Below, one piece after another: positions 28,239 through 37,064 of a DNA stretch of 49,391 nt. The first letter of the stretch is position 1; the number at the start of each line of letters is the position of its first letter. The position numbers were made by a program, and so were the translations under genes. The notes under the pieces were generated by a model that searched no databases, had not been told where the DNA came from, and saw only the letters and a program-made list of their open reading frames with translations. This DNA comes from Akkermansiaceae bacterium UBA1506. GTDB taxonomy: Bacteria > Verrucomicrobiota > Verrucomicrobiia > Verrucomicrobiales > DEV007. The stretch covers positions 7,987 to 57,377 of the forward strand of contig DCQY01000117.1 in the NCBI GenBank assembly GCA_002323995.1, given 5' to 3'.

Positions 28239-28994
28239 ATGAAATCTTTGCTGAAGCACTCTTTTTGGCTCGCTCCTTTGATCGCCTTTGTTGGATTCGT
28301 TAGCTACTTTACTGTTTTTGTCCAATTTCCTTCTCTTCGGGATGTGCCATGGGTCAATCTTCCGTCTGTGATATTGGCATCAAGTTTTGCTGTTTGGGGT
28401 TTGGTCAGTAATTGGAGCATGATTGGAAACGGGAGACGGATCCTTCACCTTGGAGGAATGCTTTTTGCAGTGGGGATGGCCGGATTACTTTTGTTTTACG
28501 TCTTTTTTCTTTCATACCAGATGCCCGGACTGAGCGAAACGACAAGGCAATTAGAGAAGGCGCCTAACTTTACGTTGAGCGACGCGAACGGAGAAATGGT
28601 CTCGCTCTCAGATTTTCGTGATAAGAAAGTCGTGCTCTCATTTTACCGTGGGTTTTGGTGACCGTTTTGTGTCTCAGAGCTGCAAGGTTTGCAGACAGAA
28701 ATCAGCAAATTTGATGATAAAGGAGCTGTATTGATCGGAATAAGCACCAGTACGGCTGGAGAAGTGAAAGATAAGATGTTGCCGAAGGGATTTACTTTTC
28801 CATTGTTGGCAGATCCTGAGTTGAAGGTGATTGACGCCTTCGGGCTTCGTCACGTTGCTGGTTACCCAACCGGAGGTGATGTTTCGAGACCAGCGGTTAT
28901 CATCGTCGATGAGAAAGGCAATATTCAGGAGAAGCTCTTGACCGACAATTGGAGGGTTCGCCCCACGGCTGAAGAACTGCTTTCTCGGCTGTGA
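28239..28994 (+). CDS. Membrane-anchored redoxin (AhpC/TSA-like), probable selenoprotein with in-frame TGA
   Basis: The reading frame is continuous except for one TGA at 28659-28661. Read through as selenocysteine it gives 251 residues. Three hydrophobic helices (about 10-29, 41-58, 70-93) are followed by a thioredoxin-fold redoxin domain (about 105-251) with KAPNFTLSDANGEMVSLSDF and VVLSFYRGFW-U141-P-F-C144, where U replaces the Cys of the family motif FYRGxWCPxC. The domain continues normally with GISTST, FPLLADPELKVIDAFGLRH and RPAVIIVDEKGNIQEKLL. A perfect CTGCAA-GGT-TTGCAG hairpin (28680-28694) starts its loop 24 nt after the TGA, fitting a bacterial SECIS. The likely role is reducing peroxides or disulfides at the outer face of the membrane. 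An alternative is a nonsense mutation. The sel genes are not in this window. Confidence 0.82.
28680..28694 (+). promoter_or_regulatory. Candidate bacterial SECIS stem-loop
   Basis: Immediately inside the coding region after the in-frame TGA, CTGCAA (28680-28685) pairs perfectly with TTGCAG (28689-28694), closing a GGT loop. The loop begins 24 nt after the TGA and starts with GG. These are the features expected of a SelB-binding bacterial SECIS. A lower stem is not obvious by eye. Confidence 0.7.
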
Positions 28995-29147
28995 CTGCTC
29001 ACACAGATTAGAAGCCTCTATGGATGGTCGGATGGAGTCGGCTTTTCCAGAATTAATTTCAAGATGTCGCGAATATGAGACTTGAAGATGGCTCATATAT
29101 TTAGATTACTTCGAGAGGAATGATGTCATGGTAGAACACCATAAATT

Positions 29148-30800
29148 ATGAAACTCCCGACAATTTTTGCTGCACTCTTGATGCTTGGATCTGCCTCGTT
29201 GCAGGCTAATACGCGACCTAATATTGTTTTCGTTTTTTCGGATGATCACGCCACTCAGGCGATCAGTTGCTATGGCGGCCGGCTGGCTCAAGTCGCTCCG
29301 ACCCCCAACCTCGACCGTATCGCTGAGGAAGGCATGCGGTTCACTCGCTGCATGGTGACAAACTCGATTTGTGGCCCGAGTCGCGCCACCATACTAACGG
29401 GGAAATACAGTCATTTGAATGGCTTCTATAAGAACGAAGCGACTAAGTTCGATGGCTCTCAGCAGACCTTCCCTAAGCTCTTGCAACAGGCCGGTTATGA
29501 GACGGCCATTATTGGTAAGTGGCATCTTGCGAGCGAGCCGACCGGGTTTGATCATTGGGAAGTGCTTCCGGGCCAGGGGAGCTATTACAACCCGGATTTC
29601 ATTACAGATGAAGGTAGACACCGGGAGATCGGTTATTGCAGCGAGATCATCACTGAAAAAGCGAAAGTGTGGTTGTCAGAGCAACGCGATAAAGATAAGC
29701 CGTTCATGCTGATGGTGCAGCATAAAGCACCTCATCGAGCTTGGGACCCCGCGCCAAAATATTTATCTTTATTCGACAACGTCGAGATTCCTGAGCCGGA
29801 TACCCTGTTCGACGACTATGAAAATCGGGGAACCGCGGCGAGGGAGCAAGATATGTCGATCGAGAAGACGATGACGCTGGGTCGCGACCTTAAAGTGAAA
29901 GAGCGGGATGAAACAGGGCAGTTCATGATGGCCTACAATCGTATGACGCCTGAACAGCAGACTCAGTGGGACACAGCCTACCAGCCCAAAAATGCTGCCT
30001 TTGTAAAGGCAAAGCTGCAGGGTAAAGATCTCGTTCGCTGGAAGTATCAGCGTTACCTAAAAGATTACCTGCGTTGCATCCGTTCGGTCGACGATTGCAT
30101 TGGGGAGCTTCAGTCAAGTTTGAAAGATCTGGGCCTTTCGGAAAATACCGTTTTTATTTACTCGAGTGACCAAGGCTTTTACTTGGGTGAGCACGGCTGG
30201 TTCGATAAGCGTTTCATGTTCGACGAGTCCTATCGGACACCGCTACTGGTGAGTTGGCCTGGAGTGGTAAAACCCGGCGGTGTGAATCACGACCTCGTCT
30301 CTAATCTCGATTTTGCCGAGACTTTTCTCGAGATCGCGGGTGCGCCGATTCCGGATGACATGCAGGGAGGTAGTCTGGTGTCCATTTTGAAGGGGACCAC
30401 TCCCGATGACTGGAGAACAACGCATTATTATCATTACTACGAGTATCCCGGCTGGCACATGGTTCAGCGTCATGAAGGCGTTTACGACGGTCGCTACAAA
30501 TTGATGAATTATTACGATGTCGAGGAGTGGGAACTCTACGATCTCGAGACCGATCCCAAGGAGATCGTTAATCAGTATGATAATCCCGAATATGCCGACG
30601 TGATTAAACGCATGCATGAGGCGTTGGAAGCGCGTCGGATTGAGTTTGAGGTTCCAGAAAATCTGAAGCAGGATCTTACAGATATTGATCGTAAGTATCA
30701 CTCGGATGAGATTCGAAAGCGCGGGATTGCCCGCAAGGAGGAGATGGAAAAGAAAGTAGGCAAGGCCAAGTCGAAGGGGAAGGCCAAGGTAAATCCTTGA
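29148..30800 (+). CDS. Secreted sulfatase (Cys-type)
   Basis: This 550-residue protein has a signal peptide (about 1-20). RPNIVFVFSDDHATQAIS opens the fold, C75-G-P-S-R is the formylglycine site followed by ATILTGKYSHLNG, and IIGKWHLASEP and a central VFIYSSDQGFYLGEHGWFDKRF segment complete the pattern. The last is typical of sulfatases acting on glycosaminoglycan- or choline-sulfate-like substrates. The C-terminus ends in a Lys-rich tail (about 530-550). It lies 153 bases after the selenoprotein gene with no clear ribosome binding site. It would act outside the cytoplasm on an undetermined sulfate ester. Confidence 0.92.
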   Translation: MKLPTIFAALLMLGSASLQANTRPNIVFVFSDDHATQAISCYGGRLAQVAPTPNLDRIAEEGMRFTRCMVTNSICGPSRATILTGKYSHLNGFYKNEATKFDGSQQTFPKLLQQAGYETAIIGKWHLASEPTGFDHWEVLPGQGSYYNPDFITDEGRHREIGYCSEIITEKAKVWLSEQRDKDKPFMLMVQHKAPHRAWDPAPKYLSLFDNVEIPEPDTLFDDYENRGTAAREQDMSIEKTMTLGRDLKVKERDETGQFMMAYNRMTPEQQTQWDTAYQPKNAAFVKAKLQGKDLVRWKYQRYLKDYLRCIRSVDDCIGELQSSLKDLGLSENTVFIYSSDQGFYLGEHGWFDKRFMFDESYRTPLLVSWPGVVKPGGVNHDLVSNLDFAETFLEIAGAPIPDDMQGGSLVSILKGTTPDDWRTTHYYHYYEYPGWHMVQRHEGVYDGRYKLMNYYDVEEWELYDLETDPKEIVNQYDNPEYADVIKRMHEALEARRIEFEVPENLKQDLTDIDRKYHSDEIRKRGIARKEEMEKKVGKAKSKGKAKVNP

Positions 30801-30906
30801 AACTTAAAATAGCCAGAGTGCTGGCAACTACTCTGATGATTTAGCAACGGTCGAAATCTCCCGGGGGATAGCCTTACTTCCCAAGGGAGTTCTTAAGTAT
30901 CGTGTC

Positions 30907-32052
30907 TTATGGTCCGGATGTCTTTCGATATTGAGAAGGCGGCATCCCGGTCAGTCGTTTGAAAACAACAGCCATCCGCTCGGGGTCGTGGAAACCGCAG
31001 AGTTCCGAGACCAATGAGACCGGATGGTTTGAATTGGCAAGCAGTTGCTTGGCTTGATTGACCCGCAACTGGCAAAGCATTTCCCAAGGCGTGCAGCGAT
31101 AGTGTTCCTTGAACTTCCGTTCTAGAGTTCGCCGAGCGACTCGCAGGTCACGACACATTGTGCCGATGCTGATTGAGTCCTGCATCCGGTCAGAAAGATA
31201 AGACATGGAGCGGCGGAGCATAGGATCATCGACTGCAAAGTGGTTGGCTGAATGGCGGAGTACGACGCCGCTGGGAGGAATCAATCGGGCATCACTTGAT
31301 TCGGCCGATTCACCATGGATGAGTCGTTGCATCGCTTCGCCGGCAACCTCGCCAATGGCATCCCAGGGAATCACGACGCTGGAAAGCATGGGGTGGGTGA
31401 GCCCGCAGACAAGGTCGTCGTTGTTGGCTCCGATCACGGATACGTCTTCCGGAATCTTGAGGTCGAGCTGCTGGCAGGCGCCGCAAAGGAATCGGCCGAG
31501 TGGATCATGGACAGCGAAAATGCCGACCGGCTTCGGCAGCTCGATGAGCCACTTTCGTAACGCCGGATTAGGGCGGACGAACGATTCGCTGTAACGGCTG
31601 TCTTCAAAGCCGGTGACGGTGTGCTCGGAAAATTCGGCGTCTTCACCGATGGCCGCCAAGAATCCGGCGACGCGTTGGTCTGAATAGGGCTGCCCGTTAC
31701 CGAGGCAGGCAAAACTCTTCAAGCCGGATTGTCGAAAGGCCTGAGCCGCTTCGCGACCGACCGCTTCATCGTCAACGTCGACGCTGACGACACCGGGATA
31801 AGAAAAATCGGTATCGACAATCACGGCAGGAATATTGAGGCCCAGCTCGAGCAAGGCTTCGGTCTTGTCATCGAGCCACTCGGTAATGAGACCGTCCGGT
31901 TCGAGGTCACGGAGCAGTTTCTCCAGTTCTTTGATTGGTCGGTGGATACTCAAAATCCGGTAGTCGAGTTCCCGCCGGACGAAGGGCATCAGCGATGGCG
32001 TCAGGCGACGCAGGAAGACCTCGGACATGACGATAGCGACTTGGAGGCTCAT
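30907..32052 (-). CDS. xylR: XylR-type regulator: LacI-like ligand domain plus AraC HTH
   Basis: This 381-residue regulator has an N-terminal periplasmic-binding-protein-like sensor (about 1-265, with DGLITEW, VSVDVDDEAVGREAAQAF and SVIGANNDDLVCGLTHPMLSS). A C-terminal AraC helix-turn-helix pair follows (about 285-378, with RRTLERKFKEHYRCTPWEML and ELCGFHDPERMAVVFKRLTGM). This is the architecture of the xylose regulator XylR. It is divergent from xylose isomerase with about 122 bases between start codons, which supports the assignment. It probably activates xylA when xylose or another pentose is bound. A TTG at 32091 could extend it by 13 residues. ATG 32052 gives the usual N-terminus. Confidence 0.87.
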   Translation of the reverse strand: MSLQVAIVMSEVFLRRLTPSLMPFVRRELDYRILSIHRPIKELEKLLRDLEPDGLITEWLDDKTEALLELGLNIPAVIVDTDFSYPGVVSVDVDDEAVGREAAQAFRQSGLKSFACLGNGQPYSDQRVAGFLAAIGEDAEFSEHTVTGFEDSRYSESFVRPNPALRKWLIELPKPVGIFAVHDPLGRFLCGACQQLDLKIPEDVSVIGANNDDLVCGLTHPMLSSVVIPWDAIGEVAGEAMQRLIHGESAESSDARLIPPSGVVLRHSANHFAVDDPMLRRSMSYLSDRMQDSISIGTMCRDLRVARRTLERKFKEHYRCTPWEMLCQLRVNQAKQLLANSNHPVSLVSELCGFHDPERMAVVFKRLTGMPPSQYRKTSGP

Positions 32053-32174
32053 GAAATGAGTTTGACGTAAATTGACAGAATATACACGCAATATGCGGTT
32101 TTACTTTGGCTGAAGTTGGTTAGTGTCAAGACCGTTAAAGAAGTACAAAGTCTAAACTTCAACCCTCTATTCTT
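32053..32174. promoter_or_regulatory. Divergent xylR-xylA control region
   Basis: The gap holds a direct repeat TTGAC (32062-32066 and 32072-32076, one helical turn apart). An inverted TGTCAA (32124-32129) matches the second copy. These are candidate half-sites for the AraC-type regulator or promoter -35 elements. The assignment is by eye only. Confidence 0.4.
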
Positions 32175-33479
32175 ATGCAATATTTCGACTGCGACAAAAT
32201 TCAGTATGAAGGACCGGATTCTAAGAATCCGCTCGCATTCAAACACTACAATGCCGACGAGGTCATCGCCGGCAAATCAATGAAGGAGCACTTGCGCTTC
32301 GCTGGCGCCTACTGGCACGTGATGCGCAATGATCTGTCTGACCCGTTCGGAGCCGGTACGGCGATCATGCCCTGGGATGACGGCTCCAACTCTGTCGAAA
32401 ACGCACTTACCCGTGTGGATGTCTTTTTCGAGTTTCTCGAAAAAATGGATATTGGTTACTACTGCTGGCATGACCGTGATATAGCCCCTGAGTTGAACGA
32501 TCTTTCCGCCTCTAACGACGCGCTCGATCAGGTTGTAGCCAAGCTCAAGGAAAAACAGGCTGAGACGGGTGTCCAGCTTCTCTGGGGAACTGCTTGCCTG
32601 TTCTCTCACCCTCGCTATGCGCAAGGTGCTGCGACATCTCCGGATGCGAACGTTTATGCCTATGCTGGAGCGCAGGTCAAGAAAGCCCTCGAAGCCACCA
32701 AGCAACTCGATGGCCTTGGTTACACTTTTTGGGGTGGCCGCGAAGGTTACGCGACGCTACTTAATACCAATATGCAGCGCGAGCTGGATCATCTCGCGGC
32801 TTTCCTGCACATGGCTGTAGATCATGCGAATAAGATTGGCTTCGATGGACCGTTTTACATAGAGCCAAAGCCTCGCGAGCCTTCCACTCACCAATATGAT
32901 AGCGACGCAGCTGCCTGTTTGAATTTCCTCCGTGAATACGATCTCATGGAGAAGTTCCGTCTCAACATTGAGACAAACCACGCCACGTTGGCGGGCCACA
33001 CCATGGAGCATGAGCTAAGGGTTGCCGCCAACGCTGGCATGTTAGGCAGTATCGATGCCAACCGAGGTGATGAGTTAATTGGGTGGGATACCGATCAGTT
33101 TCCAACTGATATCAAACTCGCCACTGAAGTGATGCTTGTTGTTCTTGAAATGGGAGGCTTTACCACCGGTGGGCTTAATTTTGACGCAAAGCGTCGTCGT
33201 GAATCTCATGACCCGATCGATCTTATTCACGCTCACCTTGGTGGCATGGATGCATTTGCCCGCGGTCTTAAGATTGCCGATGCGATTCGTCAGGATGGTC
33301 GTCTCGCTGAGTTTGTTCAGACTCGTTACAGCAGCTTCGACAGTGGCATTGGTGCCAAGGTTGAGTCCGGAGCCTGCAGCTTCGAAGAGTTGGAGCAGTT
33401 TGCGATGGGTAATGGTGAGCCAACGCTGTCCAGCGGCCGGCAGGAGATGCTTGAGAATTTGTTGAACGAATTTCTCTGA
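32175..33479 (+). CDS. xylA: Xylose isomerase
   Basis: This 434-residue protein matches the usual length of class II xylose isomerases. Family landmarks are FAGAYWHVMRNDLSDPFGAG, the active-site YYCWHDRDIAPE with H99 and D102, GTACLFSHPRYAQGAATSP, YTFWGGREGYATLLNT, metal ligands in IEPKPREPSTHQYDSD and NIETNHATLAGHTMEHELR, and GSIDANRGDELIGWDTDQFPT. The enzyme converts D-xylose to D-xylulose in the cytoplasm (and glucose to fructose in vitro) using divalent metal ions. No xylulokinase gene is adjacent. The divergent XylR-type regulator supports control by xylose. A stem-loop follows the stop at 33504-33536. Confidence 0.97.
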   Translation: MQYFDCDKIQYEGPDSKNPLAFKHYNADEVIAGKSMKEHLRFAGAYWHVMRNDLSDPFGAGTAIMPWDDGSNSVENALTRVDVFFEFLEKMDIGYYCWHDRDIAPELNDLSASNDALDQVVAKLKEKQAETGVQLLWGTACLFSHPRYAQGAATSPDANVYAYAGAQVKKALEATKQLDGLGYTFWGGREGYATLLNTNMQRELDHLAAFLHMAVDHANKIGFDGPFYIEPKPREPSTHQYDSDAAACLNFLREYDLMEKFRLNIETNHATLAGHTMEHELRVAANAGMLGSIDANRGDELIGWDTDQFPTDIKLATEVMLVVLEMGGFTTGGLNFDAKRRRESHDPIDLIHAHLGGMDAFARGLKIADAIRQDGRLAEFVQTRYSSFDSGIGAKVESGACSFEELEQFAMGNGEPTLSSGRQEMLENLLNEFL

Positions 33480-33503
33480 TTTGGAAGTCAGTCCAGAAAT
33501 GTG

Positions 33504-33536
33504 GCTCGATAATCTTACAAATTGGGATCATCGAGC
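33504..33536 (+). terminator. Stem-loop after xylA
   Basis: GCTCGAT (33504-33510) pairs with ATCGAGC (33530-33536), and three further inner pairs (ATC/GAT) lie above an A-C mismatch. No T-run follows, so this may protect the 3' end or be a weak terminator rather than a classic rho-independent one. Confidence 0.4.
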
Positions 33537-33644
33537 TACCATGGCTGAGTCTCTGGCGAGCTAAGTGGTTGAGTTAAAGTACGCTTCGCTGGCGCGATGA
33601 AGCGTTTGTCAGCAGGCCAACGGTAGGTCTTATTCCCAAGCTTT

Positions 33645-34538
33645 ATGATGAACCGACGTCACCTTTTAAAGTCAACTGCTGTTGGAGCGGGAGCAGCTGT
33701 TTTTCCGTGGAAGCCATCCTGCAATGCAGCCGACGGGGGTTGGCTCAAATTCGCCGTGCAGCAATACAGCTTCAACAAGCAACTCAGGTCGGCTGAATTG
33801 AGCATGCTCGATTATCCCTCGACAGTGGTGGGAGGAACTGGAATCAAGGCGCTGGAGTATTATAATGGACACATGGAAGATAAGGCGGGTGATACGGATT
33901 TCTTCCAAGAAATTAAGAAGCGCTGCGATGATCTTGGCGCAGTGAATACCATGATGCTTTGCCGGAGTAAACCGGCTCTCGATTCTCCGGAAGCATCCGA
34001 GCGCGATTCTGCGATCGAGGGCTATCGGCCCTGGATGGAAGCTATGAAAATACTTGGGGGCCAATACATTAGGGTCGATGTGAGATCGGGAGGGGATGCC
34101 GAAGAGCAGAAAAAGCACGCCGTGGCAGGGTTAAACGCGCTCTGTGCGGTGGCGCAAGCTGATTACGAGATGGGGATCGTGGTTGAGAATCATGGGGGCC
34201 ACTCTGGAAACGGAGAGTGGGTTGCCGACGTGATGAAAGCGGTCGATCTCGAAAACTGTGGCACCCTTCCGGACTTTCAAAATTTCAAAGATTATGATCC
34301 CTACCTCGGCGTTGAAGAGATGATGCCCTGGGCGAAGATCGTCTGTGCCAAGTCAAAGGCTTTTGATGATAAAGGTAACGAAGTGAACGTCGATTACCGC
34401 CGCATGCTCAAGATCGTGAAAGACAGCGGTTTCAGCGGTTACATCGGGATCGAGTTCGAGGGACATGATGTTGATCCAATCAAAGGCATCAATCTGACCA
34501 AGGCGCTGATTGAACGCGTCATGGTTGAATTGGCATAA
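33645..34538 (+). CDS. Tat-exported TIM-barrel sugar isomerase/epimerase-like protein
   Basis: This 297-residue protein has a Tat-type leader NRRHLLKSTAVGAGAAV and an AP-endonuclease-2/xylose-isomerase-like TIM barrel. Visible segments are KFAVQQYSFNKQLRSAELSM, the strand GIKALEYYNGHM, MGIVVENHGGHSGNGEWVADV (metal-site Glu and His), LPDFQNF and FSGYIGIEFEGHD near the end. Proteins of this kind usually isomerise or epimerise keto sugars or their derivatives with a divalent metal, but the substrate is not predictable. Export by Tat suggests it folds with its metal in the cytoplasm and acts in the periplasm. It follows xylA by 165 bases. Confidence 0.87.
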   Translation: MMNRRHLLKSTAVGAGAAVFPWKPSCNAADGGWLKFAVQQYSFNKQLRSAELSMLDYPSTVVGGTGIKALEYYNGHMEDKAGDTDFFQEIKKRCDDLGAVNTMMLCRSKPALDSPEASERDSAIEGYRPWMEAMKILGGQYIRVDVRSGGDAEEQKKHAVAGLNALCAVAQADYEMGIVVENHGGHSGNGEWVADVMKAVDLENCGTLPDFQNFKDYDPYLGVEEMMPWAKIVCAKSKAFDDKGNEVNVDYRRMLKIVKDSGFSGYIGIEFEGHDVDPIKGINLTKALIERVMVELA

Positions 34539-34649
34539 AAGGGTTCGCTGGCCCAGCGGATCTTGGCTGTTAGGTGCTAGTCTGGGTTATTTCTGTAGTG
34601 GAGTAATCGCGCCTTTGACCGACGTGGTTGGGGGCCTTATGATCTAGAT

Positions 34650-35207
34650 ATGAAGACCGTTCTCCTAACCTTCCTTGCATTGGTCGCAGCGCCAAACATT
34701 ATGGCTGATGACAAGGGAAAGATCATCGAAGTGCTCAGCGAAAAGCCGGCTCAACCCGAGGGCAAAGTGGTGATGACCGATGCGGAGTGGAAAGAAAAAC
34801 TTACTCCTGAACAGTATCGGATCTTACGAGAAGATGGAACCGAGCGCGCTTATGGGCAGGTTTACGATGAGTTCAAAAAGCATGGCGCGGGGACCTATCA
34901 TTGCGCAGGGTGTGGTGCTGAACTGTTCACTTCAGACGAGAAGTTTGACTCGAAGTGCGGCTGGCCTTCTTTCTACGATCCGTCAAAGGCAAAGAATGTG
35001 AAATACAGCACAGACTTTCACCTTGGTTACGCCCGAACGGAGGTGAGTTGCCTCGTCTGTGGTGGCCACTTGGGGCACGTTTTTGAAGGTGAGGGTTTTG
35101 ATACTCCTACCGATAAGCGCTACTGCATCAACGGAACGGCGCTTTTGTTCGTTCCCGCGGGTGAAGAGTTTCCGGCGAAACAGAAAAAGGCGAAAAAAGC
35201 TGAGTAG
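34650..35207 (+). CDS. msrB: Secreted peptide methionine-(R)-S-oxide reductase
   Basis: This 185-residue protein has a signal peptide (about 1-19), so it is a periplasmic MsrB. The zinc-binding Cys pairs are C85-A-G-C88 and C134-L-V-C137. CGWPSFYDP has the conserved C103 and Trp, GGHLGHVF is present, and RYC159-INGTAL carries the catalytic Cys. It reduces methionine-R-sulfoxide in oxidised proteins and needs an external electron source, such as a membrane thiol relay. The catalytic residue is an ordinary Cys here, in contrast to the Sec predicted in the membrane redoxin 6 kb upstream. The C-terminus ends in a short Lys-rich tail. Confidence 0.95.
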   Translation: MKTVLLTFLALVAAPNIMADDKGKIIEVLSEKPAQPEGKVVMTDAEWKEKLTPEQYRILREDGTERAYGQVYDEFKKHGAGTYHCAGCGAELFTSDEKFDSKCGWPSFYDPSKAKNVKYSTDFHLGYARTEVSCLVCGGHLGHVFEGEGFDTPTDKRYCINGTALLFVPAGEEFPAKQKKAKKAE

Positions 35208-35424
35208 GCAATTCGCATCGATTGAGGGGATTGAAGGGTTTCTTCTCTCTAGATCTTCAGACTGCAGTGTTGCAAAAAATGTTCCATGGATGTTGAGAGC
35301 CTTCATTGATGAATCGCCTAGATAAAGAGTAGGGGTATTTGGGATATCGAAACGATTTATGACGTCGTCGATTCGGACGAAACCATGGTATGATTTTGCG
35401 ATGCCCTAGTGTGCAGAATGAACT

Positions 35425-36861
35425 ATGAAATCCACCCAGTTGGCTGAAAATATGCATCGTAATCTCTGCGTGTTGTTCTCTATCGCTCTTGGGACGCTTG
35501 TTGGTTCATCCATTGTGATGGCCAAGGAAGAGCCCAAGCCGAATATTGTTTTCATTTTTGCTGATGATTGGGGTTGGGGTGATCTCAGCTGCCATGGTCA
35601 CCCTTACGTGGAGACTCCCAATATTGACCGACTAGCTAAGGAGGGGACTGACTTCACCCGTTTTACGGTTGCCAGTGGGGTTTGCTCACCGAGCCGAACG
35701 GCAGTTATGACGGGTCACTTTCCGGCTCGATATGCCATTGATGGTCATTTTGCGTGGGTGCCAAGTAATGAAAGGCGTGGCATGCCGGATTGGTTGGATA
35801 CGAATGCTCCCAGCCTTCCAAGATTTCTGCAGTCGGCGGGATACACGACCGCCCACTATGGCAAATGGCATTTAGCCAATAACATGATTCCGGATTCACC
35901 GACACCTGCCGAATATGGCTACGATGAATACGGAGCGTTCAACTGCTCCGGCGAGCAGATGCCGGTTCACGAAGATGCGATGCACACCAACGCGTTCATT
36001 GAGAAGGCGGTCGCTGACGGGAAGCCCTTTTTCGTCAATCTCTGGGTGCACGAGCCTCATACGCCTTTCCACACGGTGCCGAAGTATGAATGGCGTTTCC
36101 GTGAGATGGAGGAGGAGAACCGGCCCGATCAGATCTACGCATCCGTTCTGTCTCACGCCGATGATCGCATTGGAGAGGTTCTCGACACTCTGGATCGGCT
36201 CGGAGTGGCCGAAAACACCCTGGTGATCTTCAGTTCCGACAACGGCCCGGCTCGTGCCTCCAAGCCGGGAGAACTGGCGCTCAACTACGATACTGCCACC
36301 GGAGCAGGTTGGGGGATCAATGCGGCTAAAGGAATCACTTCAGGTCGAAAAGGTTATAAGGCTTCGCTGTTCGAAGGTGGAATTAACGTCCCGTTCCTTG
36401 CGCGATGGCCGGGTAGGATTGCGGCTGGTGCGACGGATGATGACTCGCTCATTTCAGCCGTCGATCTTCTTCCGACCTTTTGCGAACTCGCCGGAGTTAA
36501 TCTGCCCGATGGCTATGAGAGCGATGGAGTCAGTCAGGTAGCTGTCTTGAAGGGCGAGGCGATCCAAACCCGCGAGAAATCGCTCTTCTGGAAGTCACTT
36601 TCACCTTGGCCGGCTCAGAAAGCCAAGCCTGATCACTGGGTGTCCTACGCGGTGGTGCATCAGAACTGGAAGCTCGTCATGAGCCGTGAAGGCGAGCATG
36701 TCGAACTCTACGACATCGTGTCGGATCCCTACGAGAAGGCCGATCTGAAAGAGACTCAGCCCGAGGTAGTGGCTGAGTTGACCGCGCTGATTGAGCAATG
36801 GAAGAAAACCCTTCCGGATGGCCCCAGCGGGGATGTGTTCTCGGTGGAGCGGGAAGGTTAG
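35425..36861 (+). CDS. Secreted sulfatase (Cys-type)
   Basis: This 478-residue protein has a signal peptide ending near residue 33 when started at 35425. A start at the internal ATG 35452 would shorten the n-region by nine residues. The fold opens with KPNIVFIFADDWGWGDLSCHG and has C87-S-P-S-R as the formylglycine site, TAVMTGHFPARYA, THYGKWHL-like TAHYGKWHLAN and VIFSSDNGPAR. The C-terminal subdomain has YAVVHQNWKLVMSREGEHVELYDI. It resembles N-acetylgalactosamine-6- or aryl-type sulfatases, but the substrate is not assigned. It is secreted, like the other sulfatases here. Confidence 0.92.
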   Translation: MKSTQLAENMHRNLCVLFSIALGTLVGSSIVMAKEEPKPNIVFIFADDWGWGDLSCHGHPYVETPNIDRLAKEGTDFTRFTVASGVCSPSRTAVMTGHFPARYAIDGHFAWVPSNERRGMPDWLDTNAPSLPRFLQSAGYTTAHYGKWHLANNMIPDSPTPAEYGYDEYGAFNCSGEQMPVHEDAMHTNAFIEKAVADGKPFFVNLWVHEPHTPFHTVPKYEWRFREMEEENRPDQIYASVLSHADDRIGEVLDTLDRLGVAENTLVIFSSDNGPARASKPGELALNYDTATGAGWGINAAKGITSGRKGYKASLFEGGINVPFLARWPGRIAAGATDDDSLISAVDLLPTFCELAGVNLPDGYESDGVSQVAVLKGEAIQTREKSLFWKSLSPWPAQKAKPDHWVSYAVVHQNWKLVMSREGEHVELYDIVSDPYEKADLKETQPEVVAELTALIEQWKKTLPDGPSGDVFSVEREG

Positions 36862-36984
36862 TCGGAAGAGGATTTGTCGCCACCTAAAATGGTTGCAAAG
36901 GTAGTGAGCACTTCGAGATTCAATCCGCCGCTTCTTCAAAGAGTGCCGGCGAAAGCCACGCAATTTCCCCGTTAAGACCGTTGA

Positions 36985-37021
36985 GTCCCAAAATTGCTCG
37001 AAACGGTTCGTGAAACGGGAC
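36985..37021 (+). other. Nested inverted repeat upstream of the esterase/SMP-30 gene
   Basis: GTCCC (36985-36989) is complementary to GGGAC (37017-37021). Between them CGAA-ACGG-TTCG (36999-37010) forms a small hairpin. It ends 43 bases before the next start codon, with AGGAG in between. It could be a leader RNA structure or an operator. Confidence 0.3.
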
Positions 37022-37064
37022 CAAAAAGTTTGGGCAATTCTCTGTGATTCAGGAGTTTTAAAGT

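Noticed and set aside
28113..28325. N-terminal extension of the CE15-like protein
   Set aside because: The extra residues precede a good signal peptide, overlap the divergent redoxin gene, and have no family similarity that I can see.
28659..28661. TGA as an ordinary stop, giving a 140-residue membrane protein and a separate small redoxin fragment
   Set aside because: The stop falls exactly at the peroxidatic Cys position, the frame continues intact with all redoxin motifs, and a SECIS-like hairpin follows. A nonsense mutation remains possible but is less likely.
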